From: Porogramme epimiltina
Lineage: Eukaryota > Basidiomycota > Agaricomycetes > Polyporales > Polyporaceae
Direction: 5' to 3'
Assembly (NCBI GenBank): GCA_900155495.1
Contig: FTLJ01001445.1
Location: 1 to 33,522, forward strand
DNA: 33,522 nucleotides
Shown one piece after another: positions 1-8,363 of the stretch (positions within the stretch are counted from its first letter, which is position 1; every line of letters starts with the position of its first letter). The notes under the pieces were generated by a model that made no database searches, had not been told where the DNA came from, and saw nothing but the letters and a program-made list of their open reading frames with translations. A program made the translations under genes and the position numbers.

Positions 1-2330
1 CATGCCACGCACCCTCCCCACTCCCCCTCCCCGCCCCGGGCCTCCCGTGCCCCCCGTGCCCCCCGGCCCCCTCACCCCTCGCCGCGCGTGCCGGCCCGGA
101 GATGCGTCTGGGAAACACAGCCGGCGCGCGTCCAGTCGCTTCCCCCTTCTCTCGCCTTCTCGGCACCCAGCCCGCCCAGCCAAGGGTCTGGGGGCGCCTG
201 GCAGCCCAACCCCCCGCCGTGGACGAACGCCCGCTGATTGTTTCTCCCTCTTTCTGCCGCCCGCGGCACATCGTTCATATCCCCCCACGCCGAGTCTCCG
301 CCCCCTCCGTCCCACCTCGGGTTTGAGGCACAGGCACCGCCGTCCTCGTGCTCCACCACCTCCGCCTCCGGCATCACATCCGTGTCAGATTCGCGTCCTC
401 GCCGCTACCAGACGTCCGCCCCCCTGCCCATATGTGATCGTCCCAGCCGACGAGGTCGTGTGCCCCTCCATCGTCTATCGTCTCCCGTCCACCGTCCCCG
501 TTCGCGCCGCCGCCCATCCCGCAGCGCCGCATCGCAAGGTCTCCAGTGCCCGCGTGGATCTCCCCGCCTCCCCGCACCGTTCACGCGACCATCACGGCGG
601 CATGATTGGCCCACGCAGTGTGTTCCGTTCCAGCCTCCCTGTGTCACGCAGCGCGTCCGGATCTCCTGCAATTGATCCTTGCACCCGTACATTCCGGCCG
701 GGAGACGCGCGCGACGCCAGCGGACATCCCTCGCCACCACCGGGGCCGCTGAGCCGCTCTAGGCCCAGGCCCGTGCTTCAACTTGTCGCCTCTAAGTTTC
801 GCGAACGAGGGTCCTTCAGACCGCTGCTTCGAGGGTGCGCGTCTCTGACGAATGACTCCCGCCACCGTCCGCAGTATATGTTGTAGTATCGCATATTCTT
901 ATTTCTAGGGTGCGACATGAATAGCTGCTGCAGCGCTCCTGATCAGAGCTGTCCATCTCTGCCCCGAAATGTCGAAGTGCGTCGAACCCAAAAGAACCAA
1001 ACGTCTGTGTCCAATACCACCAGATGACGTCACGTCGTGTCCTCCCAAATTTAGAGAACATCTGTTACATGCTCCACGCCATCGGCAGCTAGGAAACCAA
1101 CTCTGAAAAAATACTTCTCAAGTCACCCTGTCATCAATGTCATCAGTCTTTTCGTAGACCTTGCAGCGCCCAGCATACAACATCCGGTCCGGCCGTCAGC
1201 GCGTTCGAAAATCCCAAAAGCGCGAGCATCCGCGCGCGCTGTTCAATCTTCGCGGCGACAAAGGCCCGCAAGCCAAACTCTCCGAGACCTGGTGCATGAT
1301 GGCCGGCCGGCCGAGCGGGCGCGGAGCACCCCAGCACCCCCTTCCGAGCGCCCCGAAGATTTAATTTTGAGACCGCGGTTTGAGCGGACGGGCGGGCGCG
1401 ACTCAGAAGCCAGCTCTCCACGCGCGCAGCGGAGGTGTTCACCGAGCACTTCGAACTCGCGCGCGCACGAGCGGCGCGAAGCGTGTTTCCACCTCCGCCC
1501 GTTGCCCGCGCATGACGCCATGGGCGTGTCGTCGCGCGTGCCGCGGCGGACGCCGAGAACCCTCCCGCTGCGGGCTTTTCTTGGTGTGGGACCCGCCGGC
1601 CGAAAGGAAGCTGCAGGTTCAGGTTGAAGCTCCGCACCGTCCGTTCTGCACACGGCCGCGGGGTCGCTCGGGGGCGCTATTAAGGCACTGTCGAAGCCGC
1701 GTCGCGAGAGAGAAGGACGCACGCGGGGGTGGGGTGCACGCGCACGGTGCCCGTTCCATGACAGGCGTGCCAGTGGCCACCCGTCGCCCGCTCGAAGGGG
1801 AGCGTATGTCCGGGGGCGCATGTGGGGCAGGCCGTCGCGGCGCGCCCTGGATAGACGTGCGCGTTCGTGGATGTGGAGCTCCGAGTGCTGAGTGGGTGCG
1901 GGCGTCCTGCGCTCAAAATTATGAATGGCAGGGGGCGTGCCGCTCGGAGGGCGCGGGTCGGTCCGCAGAATCTCCCGCTGGAGATGATCATCTCGCCGTC
2001 CGCGGCGGGCTCCTTTTTTGCATTGCTCGTCTGGAAGCCGCTCTTTGCGCGAAGACGTGCTCGCCATGGCGACTGGTCCGCCGAGCCGCAACTCGAAAGA
2101 ATGGGAGCGAACGCAGAAGGGGCACCATCGACAGAATCCGACGGAGGAGGTGGCGTGCCTGGCCGCGCTGCCGTACCGCGGTGCCTCGTGCTGGAAGCCA
2201 AACCTGCAATCTCGTCTCAAAACGTCTACCCAACGTACATTCTCGTCCGCGCGCGAGGCATCAGCCGTGCTGCAGTGAATGTCAGCAAGTACCAAACGGA
2301 GCAACGCGGATGCCCCGACGGACCCGACCG
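1..2330. other. GC-rich region without a supportable gene
   Basis: No protein family is recognisable in any frame. Several long frames are open on both strands (for example 2-886 plus, 1243-2457 minus and 1380-2801 plus). They overlap one another and are rich in Arg, Pro, Ser and Gly, as expected when GC-rich non-coding DNA lacks stop codons. The first 880 bases are visibly richer in C than G on the plus strand. A more AT-balanced stretch lies near 880-1140. It may be promoter or UTR sequence of a gene left of the window, but nothing here proves that. Confidence 0.5.
12..78 (-). other. Putative G-quadruplex-forming tract (G-rich strand is minus)
   Basis: Ten runs of three or more C lie within 67 bases of the plus strand, separated by one to seven bases. 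The minus strand therefore fits the G3+N1-7 quadruplex pattern more than twice over. Such tracts are common near promoters. Any role here is inference. Confidence 0.5.
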
Positions 2331-2353
2331 AGGGGGGGCACGACGCACAGCGC

Positions 2354-2773
2354 TCAGCCGTCGACCATCCAGCCCTCCAACTGCCTGAACGCGTCCTCCC
2401 ACCCCTGCCCCTCCGCCCGCCGCAGCTCCCGCTGCCCGCGCACGGTCGCGCTCCCAAGGTCGACCCACCGCCCGTCCTCCGCCGCGTACAGGTGCGGGCA
2501 CCCGGGCATGCCCGCCGCCCACGCGTACACGCCGCCGGCCGCGCGCGTGCGCGCCGTGTCGACCTGCAGCACCCACAGCGCCGCGCACTCCGCGAAGAAC
2601 AGCGAGGCGGTCGTCGGCACCTGCGCGGCGGTCGAGAGGTGTATGAAGCCGTCCTGCGCGTCGAGCGCGCTCAGCGGGAGCGCGGCCGGCAGCGGCTCCG
2701 GCGCGGGCGCGGGGAGGATCTTGTACACGAGCGCGGGGAGCGGGTACGTCTCTGCGTCTGGAGGGGGTGGCAT
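2354..2773 (-). CDS. DUF952 domain protein, copy 1
   Basis: Single-exon gene of 139 residues. The DUF952 core is clear: VYKILPAPAPEPLPAALPLS near residue 15, then DGFIHLSTAAQVPTTASLFF, a WVLQVD strand, PGCPHLYA and a C-terminal LEGWMVDG. As I recall, DUF952 proteins are small and belong to the ADP-ribosyltransferase-like fold group, with the His of the IHLS motif near the proposed active site. No enzyme activity is established for this protein. I chose the Met at 2773 because the in-frame sequence upstream (to 2962) is Pro/His-rich and looks like 5'UTR. It is the most divergent of the three copies here and is followed 3' by non-coding GC-rich DNA. A cytosolic location is assumed, since no signal peptide or membrane segment is seen. 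Confidence 0.85.
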   Translation of the reverse strand: MPPPPDAETYPLPALVYKILPAPAPEPLPAALPLSALDAQDGFIHLSTAAQVPTTASLFFAECAALWVLQVDTARTRAAGGVYAWAAGMPGCPHLYAAEDGRWVDLGSATVRGQRELRRAEGQGWEDAFRQLEGWMVDG

Positions 2774-2776
2774 CGC

Positions 2777-2792
2777 TGGTGGTGGTGGTGGT
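2777..2792. repeat. (TGG)5 microsatellite
   Basis: Five perfect TGG units plus one T lie immediately 5' of the copy-1 DUF952 start codon, so they fall in its leader on the minus strand (CCA repeats). This is a plausible length-variable marker. Confidence 0.8.
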
Positions 2793-3120
2793 ATTGTCTG
2801 ATGGGTGCGGTGGTGCGGCGGGGGATCCGTGGGTGTGTGGTGAGAGCGGCGGACAGATCTGACGAGATGGCTGTCGAAGACAAGGGACTGCGCGCGCCAG
2901 GTGAGTTGGATGAAAACCACGCGCGAAGTAGGCGCTCCAGGTGATGTCAGACCATACGACACACTCTCACTTCCTCAGTGGAAAGTACAACCACCTAACC
3001 TTATGGATATAGGGTGGCTTGGAACAAAACCATCCGAAACCGCTTACAGTGGGGAGAAAGAAGCAGAAAATCGGTGGCTTCAAGAGGCAAGGCTCACGGT
3101 GATAACGCCGTGTCGTCCTT

Positions 3121-3632
3121 CTAAAGACGGCCTTCGTCCTCGGCGGGCACTAGTAGCTACTCACCCATCCACCATCCACCCATCGACCTGCCTCAACGCT
3201 TCCTCCCACGTCTGCCCCTCAGTCCGCCCCACCTCCCTAATCTCCACCACGCTCCCGCTCCCTAGATCTGCGAAATCCCTCCCCGGCTCCGCCGAGAACA
3301 AGTGCGGGAACCCCGGCCGCCCGTCCGTCCAGGCGAAGCACCCCCCTCCTCCGTTCTCTCTCCCCGTGTCCCCCTCAGCTTCCGCAGACCCGCGCGGGGC
3401 GGCCGCGCGGGCGCTGTCGACTTTGAGCAGCCACAGCGCGCGTGCGTCCTCGAAGAAGCGCGCGGCGGTGCCGACTACCTCGGACGCGGCGGAGAGGTGG
3501 GATGTACCCGTCGCGCCTGTCGAGCGCGCTGATCTCGAGTGCGACGGGCAATGGGGCAGGGGGCGCGCTCGGCAGGATCTTGTAGATGTACCTGGGGAGG
3601 GAGCAGCGCGCGGCGCCGCGCGGCGAGGGTTC
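3121..3632. repeat. Segmental duplication, unit A (with 6673-7191)
   Basis: This stretch matches 6673-7191 almost base for base. The match starts at the CTAARGACGG block 40 bases beyond the DUF952 stop codon and ends just upstream of the PRYIYKIL codons. Differences are scattered substitutions, a 3-bp TAG insertion near the 3' flank, length changes in a Gly-codon run, and one G insertion at 3499-3501. The conserved flank shows that a DNA segment was copied, not only a coding sequence. Confidence 0.9.
3161..3632 (-). pseudogene. DUF952 gene copy 2, frameshifted
   Basis: Read on the minus strand, the first part encodes PRYIYKILPSAPPAPLPVAL and continues to RRDGYI. The frame then breaks. The rest, from HLSAASEVVGTAARFF to the QVDGWMVDG end at 3161, lies in another frame. 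Copy 3 has GG where this copy has GGG (plus 3499-3501), so one inserted base explains the break. It falls exactly on the His codon of the conserved YIHLS motif. I also see no start codon homologous to that of copy 3, since similarity ends near 3632. The part downstream of the break keeps FAWTDGRPGFPHLFSAEPG and the Gly-rich loop almost intact. Decay therefore looks recent, unless the extra G is a homopolymer sequencing error. The simplest reading is an inactive duplicate of copy 3. Confidence 0.85.
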
Positions 3633-4002
3633 GATACACGCTCCATCTTCAGCGTTGCCACTCCGACAAGGCCGGTGAGCGCGGCGGAGTGGGAGTGCCC
3701 GTGCTAGAGAGGACTGGCGAAGAGATGGGTACGACTCGTACGAGACTACCTCTTCTAATACTTGCCTACTTCTCGGGCCGAAGGGTAAACAAAAATGCAA
3801 TGATTTCGGGTTAGCGTCACGATCGCTTTGAGTGCCGTACGTACAAAGTAGATCCAGTCGACTACTATGGTACTAATTATGCATACGCGGCTGGAGTCAT
3901 TAGTGTATGTAACCAGAGGGAATGGTCAGTATGCGTAAGACATCATCTAATGCTCTATGATGGTTGAAACAGCACAGCGTGCGTGACGTAGAGAGGCGAG
4001 CC
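3633..4002. other. Intergenic, no gene seen
   Basis: This gap lies between the broken DUF952 copy and the 3' end of the MFS transporter. It would hold the transporter's 3'UTR (minus strand) and the upstream remains of DUF952 copy 2. I recognise no conserved coding or RNA element. Confidence 0.4.
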
Positions 4003-5864
4003 CTAAACTGATCGCTCATCGACCTGCACCCCGTCTGTCTCCGCCTTCTTCGGGGGCTTGATGGGAAGGTTCCCCGTGGGCGAGTATTTGCTGCGCCGAC
4101 GAAGGTGGTGGCCATACCACCGCAGTACGAAGGGGATCGGGCCCAGGAGGATCGCGACGCACCCGAGGAGCGTCGATGCCCAGCGCGGGTTCAATGCCTC
4201 GTACATCTGCGTCGCGAAGAGCGGGAAGCCCGCGCCGAAGAGCGAGCGGGCCACCGTCATCGCGGACAGTGCCGACGCCGCGACAAATAGGTACACGTCG
4301 ATGACGTAGTTGAAGAGGCCGAGGAAGAGAAAAATGACGGAGATGCCAAGCGGCACCCCCGTTACTAGTGGCGCCCAGTAGGAGACGGACGGGAACGACG
4401 TCCATCCAAACCAGAAGAATGAAAGGGCGAAAACGGGGGACGCCCACATGCAGACTTCCATGCGGTACTCGGGGGGCACTGGATGAGGAGCGAAGTCGGC
4501 GATGGCCTGCTCGTACCGGGGGTTGAAGAAGGCGAGGTAGATGAAGCAGCCGAGCAGGCCACCGATGAAGATAGGAAGGAACGTCAAGCCAGAGATGCCT
4601 TGGTTGAAATGGTGGCCTTGTGTGAAAACGATAGGATATGCTACAAAGAGCAAATATATGCAGCCATACATGAACTGTGCAAGCAATGAGTTGATGAATA
4701 CAGAACTGAGCATATGCGGAACGTACACTCATGTAGAAGGTTATGGCAATAAGCATCGGCTCATTGATAAGGACGACAAAAGGACGGCCGAGTACGTGCT
4801 TGATGCGTTGGCCTAGAGGCATCGTGTTCCGTTCAAGAGGTGCCCAGTAGCGATCGTCACCAGTCTCTTGGCGAAGTTTCTTGGCACGCTTCACCAAGAG
4901 GATCGGCCTATAGATGAATGAGCACGAGATATATCATAGAGAACAAGATCACCTACGCATAAGTCTCTGGTAACGTGAAAATCACCGCGACGAGGCAGGT
5001 CCCGGCGAAGAGGGCGAGGACCCAGAACACCCATCGCCACGATACACCGGCAGTAGCCATGAAGCCGCTGACAGCTGGCCCCAGACTAGGGCCTGCGAAG
5101 GGGGCAAGCGTGAAGAAAGCGAGAGCCTTGCCGCGAGTATCGGCGTCCCAGATATCGGAGATGACAGCACTGTTCAAATATCAGTAAGCATCACGGTGTC
5201 GCAGCATAATGACGACATACCCGCTGTTAGCCAGGGGAGCGGCGGCGAATACTCCTCCCAGGAAGCGGAAAATGAGCACGGAGGCTGTGTTTTTCGCCAA
5301 TGCACTTCCGACCTGGAAGCCCATGTAGACCAGGAACGACGCGAGGAAGACGGGCCTGCGGCCGATGGACTCTGAAAGCGGTCCCCATACCAGAGGCCCC
5401 ACACAGTAGCCCGCGACGAAGATCGCAATGGTCAACGTGGCGACCTCGCGACCGAAGCCGAAGTGCTGAATAAGGTCTGGAATGACGCCCTGGGGAGCGG
5501 ACGAGGAGAAGGTCCTGCAAGGCGTGCGCGGGTCAGTCTTCTTGTCGAAATCAGCTTTCAGGAAGCGCGATATGACGTACGCATTCAACAAGAGGACCGC
5601 TGAAAGCATCGTGATGTACCACCGGTATGGACGCGACCACGTTTTGGGATTGTCGAGGTCCTGTGGGCCCATACGTACCTCGTATGGGTCGACTCCCTTC
5701 TCTCCTTCTGGGGGACCGTATGCTTCCCGCTCAAAATCGGAATTCACGTCCCCGTTGCCGTAATCCCCTCCAGGCCTCTCAGTCTCCGGGCCGACGATTG
5801 TTGAAGCGTGCAAGCTGTCTTCTTGTTGCAACAGTGTCGCGTTCCAACGACTTTGTGTAGGCAT
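4003..5864 (-). CDS. MFS transporter, DHA1 drug/polyamine type
   Basis: Five exons on the minus strand: 5864-5581, 5514-5221, 5169-4957, 4907-4727 and 4674-4003, giving 547 residues. Introns are 49-66 nt with GTACGT, GTATGT, GTAGGT and GTACGT donors. A hydrophilic N-terminus ends in DLDNPKTWS, a hallmark before helix 1 of fungal TPO/drug:H+ antiporters. It is followed by SSAPQGVIPDLIQHFGFGRE, motif A in WGPLSESIGRRPVF (about residue 138), GGVFAAAPLANSGAVISDIW, and the helix-5 motif LAPFAGPSLGPAVSGF. After a cytosolic loop (PILLVKRAKKLRQETGDDRY) the second six helices run to a basic C-terminus. It should be a plasma-membrane proton antiporter exporting polyamines, drugs or toxic metabolites; the substrate cannot be read from sequence. 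It sits between DUF952 copies 2 and 3, all on the same strand. Confidence 0.93.
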
Positions 5865-6017
5865 TGGATTTTGTGGGCTGCGAGCACCTGCTGCGGACAG
5901 ATGTGGATCCTATCGCTGGGAAGACGATGCAGAGAGGTAGGAGCGGCAACAGCGTAGACGGTGTACCGAGGAGAAATTTTGAAGGACCGTTGGAGTGCGG
6001 TCTGGCATCGTCTGGAG

Positions 6018-6031
6018 GCCATATATATGGC
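6018..6031 (-). promoter_or_regulatory. Palindromic TATA element of the MFS gene
   Basis: The 14-bp perfect palindrome GCCATATATATGGC lies about 155 bases 5' of the MFS start codon. It fits a TATA box for a minus-strand gene. Because it is symmetric, it could also be a dimer-binding site. Confidence 0.5.
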
Positions 6032-6207
6032 TGGCGGGAGTGCGTCCGGAGGGCTCGCTGGCAGCTCAGCATGGTATCGTCAGCCCGTGTCGTGCGAACG
6101 ACTAATCTGCCCACCAGTCCACCACTTCGATCTACCGGAGGCCGCGCGGACGGGCGGAGAGAGCGTCCTTGGCGTACAGAGACCTACACTGCCACTGAGT
6201 CCTAGGG

Positions 6208-6284
6208 ATTTGTTTGTCAACCCATGGAGCGCGTTATGCCACAGTTTGAACCCACTGAGTATCCATGACCACTGACAAACAAAT
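6208..6284. repeat. 12-bp inverted repeat with 53-bp spacer
   Basis: ATTTGTTTGTCA at 6208-6219 is the exact reverse complement of TGACAAACAAAT at 6273-6284. A 9-bp direct repeat, CCACTGAGT, occurs at 6192-6200 and 6252-6260. No clear target-site duplication flanks the pair. It could be a very small transposon remnant, paired regulator sites upstream of the MFS gene, or chance. Confidence 0.6.
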
Positions 6285-6672
6285 GCCGCTGCATCCAATA
6301 TGCTGTATAGAACGGGCTTATGGCTTTACTCATGAGGTTGGCGACTACGCAGTTCGGCCTTGTCCAGCTGTTGGTTGAAGGGAAAGGGGTAGGCGCCTCG
6401 TCCGAATTGTACGCATCGTACAGCCACCGCCGGCTTTTCTCACGCTACCGATGCGCTCCTCTCGGGCACCCAGTGCTGGCCGAGAGACCCTGCGCGTCAT
6501 CCGAGTTACCCGCGTCGCCGCGCAAAGCACGGTGTGGTCTTTCACGACACGACCTCAAACTCTCTTTCGAAAGGTTCACTATCACACGAAACCAGTCATA
6601 ACAACTTGCCCCTGGCGACAATTTCGAATTCAGATTTCCGTAAACTATGAATAACGCCACCCCATCCTGAGT

Positions 6673-7191
6673 CTAAGGACGGCTTTCGTCCTCGACGGGC
6701 ACTAGCTACTCACCCATCCACCATCCACCCATCTACCTGCTTCAATGCCTCCTCCCACGTCTGCCCCTCCACCCGCCCAACCTCCCTAATCTCCACCACG
6801 CTCCCGCTCCCCAGATCCGCGAAGTCCCTCCCCGGCTCCGCCGAGAACAAGTGCGGGAACCCCGGCCGTCCGTTCGTCCAGGCGAAGCACCCTCCGCCTC
6901 CCCCTCCGCCGCCGTCTCTCCCCGCGTCACCCTCAGCTTCCGTAGACCCGCGCGGTGCGGCCGCGCGGGCGCTGTCGACCTTGAGCAGCCACAGCGCGGG
7001 GGCGTCCGCGAAGAACCGTGCGGCGGTGCCGACTACCTCGGATGCGGCGGAGAGGTGGATGTACCCGTCGCGCCGGTCGAGCGCGCTGATCTCGAGTGCG
7101 ACGGGCAGCGGAGCCGGGGGCGCGCTCGGCAGGATCTTGTAGATGTACCTCGGGAGGGGGTAGCGCGTCGCGGAGCGCGGCGAGGGTTTGT
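6673..7191. repeat. Segmental duplication, unit B (with 3121-3632)
   Basis: This is the intact partner of unit A, in the same orientation and about 3.55 kb away. It includes the coding part of DUF952 copy 3 downstream of its divergent N-terminus, plus about 40 bases of 3' flank. Confidence 0.9.
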
Positions 7192-7309
7192 CGCCTGCGG
7201 GTGCATGGTCAGACGGTGCGGGGGGACGCGTCTGGTCCCGTCCATATGGTATGGTACCGCCGTGGAACCTACCGGCGGGTGTATCCGTGGAGGAGTTTGG
7301 CTCAGACAT
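6710..7309 (-). CDS. DUF952 domain protein, copy 3
   Basis: Single-exon gene of 199 residues. A hydrophilic N-terminal extension of about 54 residues precedes the DUF952 core: RYIYKILPSAPPAPLPVALE, RRDGYIHLSAASEVVGTAA, ALWLLKVDSARAA, then a loop with nine consecutive Gly, GCFAWTNGRPGFPHLF, and the QVDGWMVDG end. The IHLS His and the PHLF block are present, so it can be functional. The catalysed reaction is unknown; the ADP-ribosyltransferase-like fold assignment is from memory. The Met at 7309 is the only reasonable in-frame start, and its N-terminus is not shared with copies 1 or 2. It is nearly identical to the broken copy 2 over the core, and the MFS gene lies between them. Confidence 0.87.
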   Translation of the reverse strand: MSEPNSSTDTPAGRFHGGTIPYGRDQTRPPAPSDHAPAGDKPSPRSATRYPLPRYIYKILPSAPPAPLPVALEISALDRRDGYIHLSAASEVVGTAARFFADAPALWLLKVDSARAAAPRGSTEAEGDAGRDGGGGGGGGCFAWTNGRPGFPHLFSAEPGRDFADLGSGSVVEIREVGRVEGQTWEEALKQVDGWMVDG

Positions 7310-8363
7310 TGCGGGTATGGGTTGAGGGAAATGACCAAGTGGAAGAATGGTTAGCGCCTCTGTCCATCGTGATAGAAGGCGTTATGATACAACAGAGTCC
7401 TAGAAGTGTAAAGCGAGCGAACTCCTTTACCTTCCTCAAAAACTTGCCAGATTCGCCTATGACACACTAGATGGTAGGAGACTACTGTTCATTCCGACAT
7501 ACGTTATTTGCACGATGTAAAGGTATGTAGGTGCTGTACGAGCCAATCAACTCCAGTACTGGCTACCATAGCGTACGTGCATATATTCATCCATCGACGG
7601 GCACATATGGCCAATCGCGTTCCCGGAGTCATCATATACTTATACTAACCCACATTGCGCGCCACAGCACATCGGATTTTATGACTGAGGACGGACTAAT
7701 CAGAGAACTGGGTCCTGGGTTGGTCGCATGTATTGTCTAGACTCAGTGCGGAATGACAAGACGCCATCCGAACTTTCCTTCGATGAAACTTCTTGTGAAG
7801 AAGGCGGCAGTGGAGAAGACCCGGGATGCGAAGAGCGAAGTTTCTTAGGAGAAGAGATGCGTCGATCCTCTGAGATGAGCCCCGAAGTTCGCAATCCAGC
7901 GAGTTAGTACCACCATGTAACGACCTCAGAGTAGAGATACAATATAATTCGGTGAGAGAAAGGCCTAAAAATTGATCGAGGGTAGAAGCGAAGGACGGAG
8001 TGATTCATCGTTGACGGCGAAAAGGGATGCGAGCCCTTCGGAGGCATGACTTCTGGACTGAAAGCAAAGCAAGATTGTATTACAGCACCTACAGGAGTCT
8101 CTCGATGAGTACACGAGCGATTACTAAGATGTCAAAAAAGGAACGTGTGGTATATGATACAATGCCCTCTCGTCTAATTGCAGATAGTCAGGATGTAGGG
8201 GCCTTGAATGTCGGGAGGGTGCGGCGAGAATGCGAGTACGACAGGGGACGGTGGGGGTAAGGAAGTAGTCGAAGTGTCCGTGGCACCGTCCGTGAGCGTG
8301 TATCCAAGCCTGCCCCGAATGACTAGATACAGCCGCGGACGGCCGCGCGCCCTTCGTGTCGTG
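7310..8363. other. Intergenic, about 1 kb, no gene seen
   Basis: AT-richer than its surroundings. It should contain the promoter of DUF952 copy 3 (minus) and the 3'UTR of the mitochondrial carrier (minus). No open frame here shows a known family or good splice-linked continuation, and I found no tRNA-like B box. Confidence 0.5.

Larger units (their letters stand above)
5865..6709. other. Intergenic: promoter side of the MFS gene
   Basis: This gap runs between the MFS start codon and the 3' end of DUF952 copy 3. It holds the palindromic TATA element and the inverted repeat listed separately, and its right end carries the flank of duplication unit B. Open frames here show no family signature. 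Confidence 0.5.

Noticed and set aside
2..886. 294-codon Pro/Arg-rich open frame at the left edge
   Set aside because: Low-complexity composition, no domain, overlapping frames also open on the other strand. It looks like GC-rich non-coding DNA.
1243..2457. 404-codon minus frame
   Set aside because: No recognisable family, and the plus strand is open over the same bases. It also runs through the DUF952 copy-1 coding end in another frame.
3625..3640. GGGTTCGATAC resembling a tRNA B box
   Set aside because: No A box, acceptor stem or T-stem pairing around it.
5864..6205. Open frame upstream of the MFS gene
   Set aside because: No family signature. It overlaps the promoter and the TATA palindrome.
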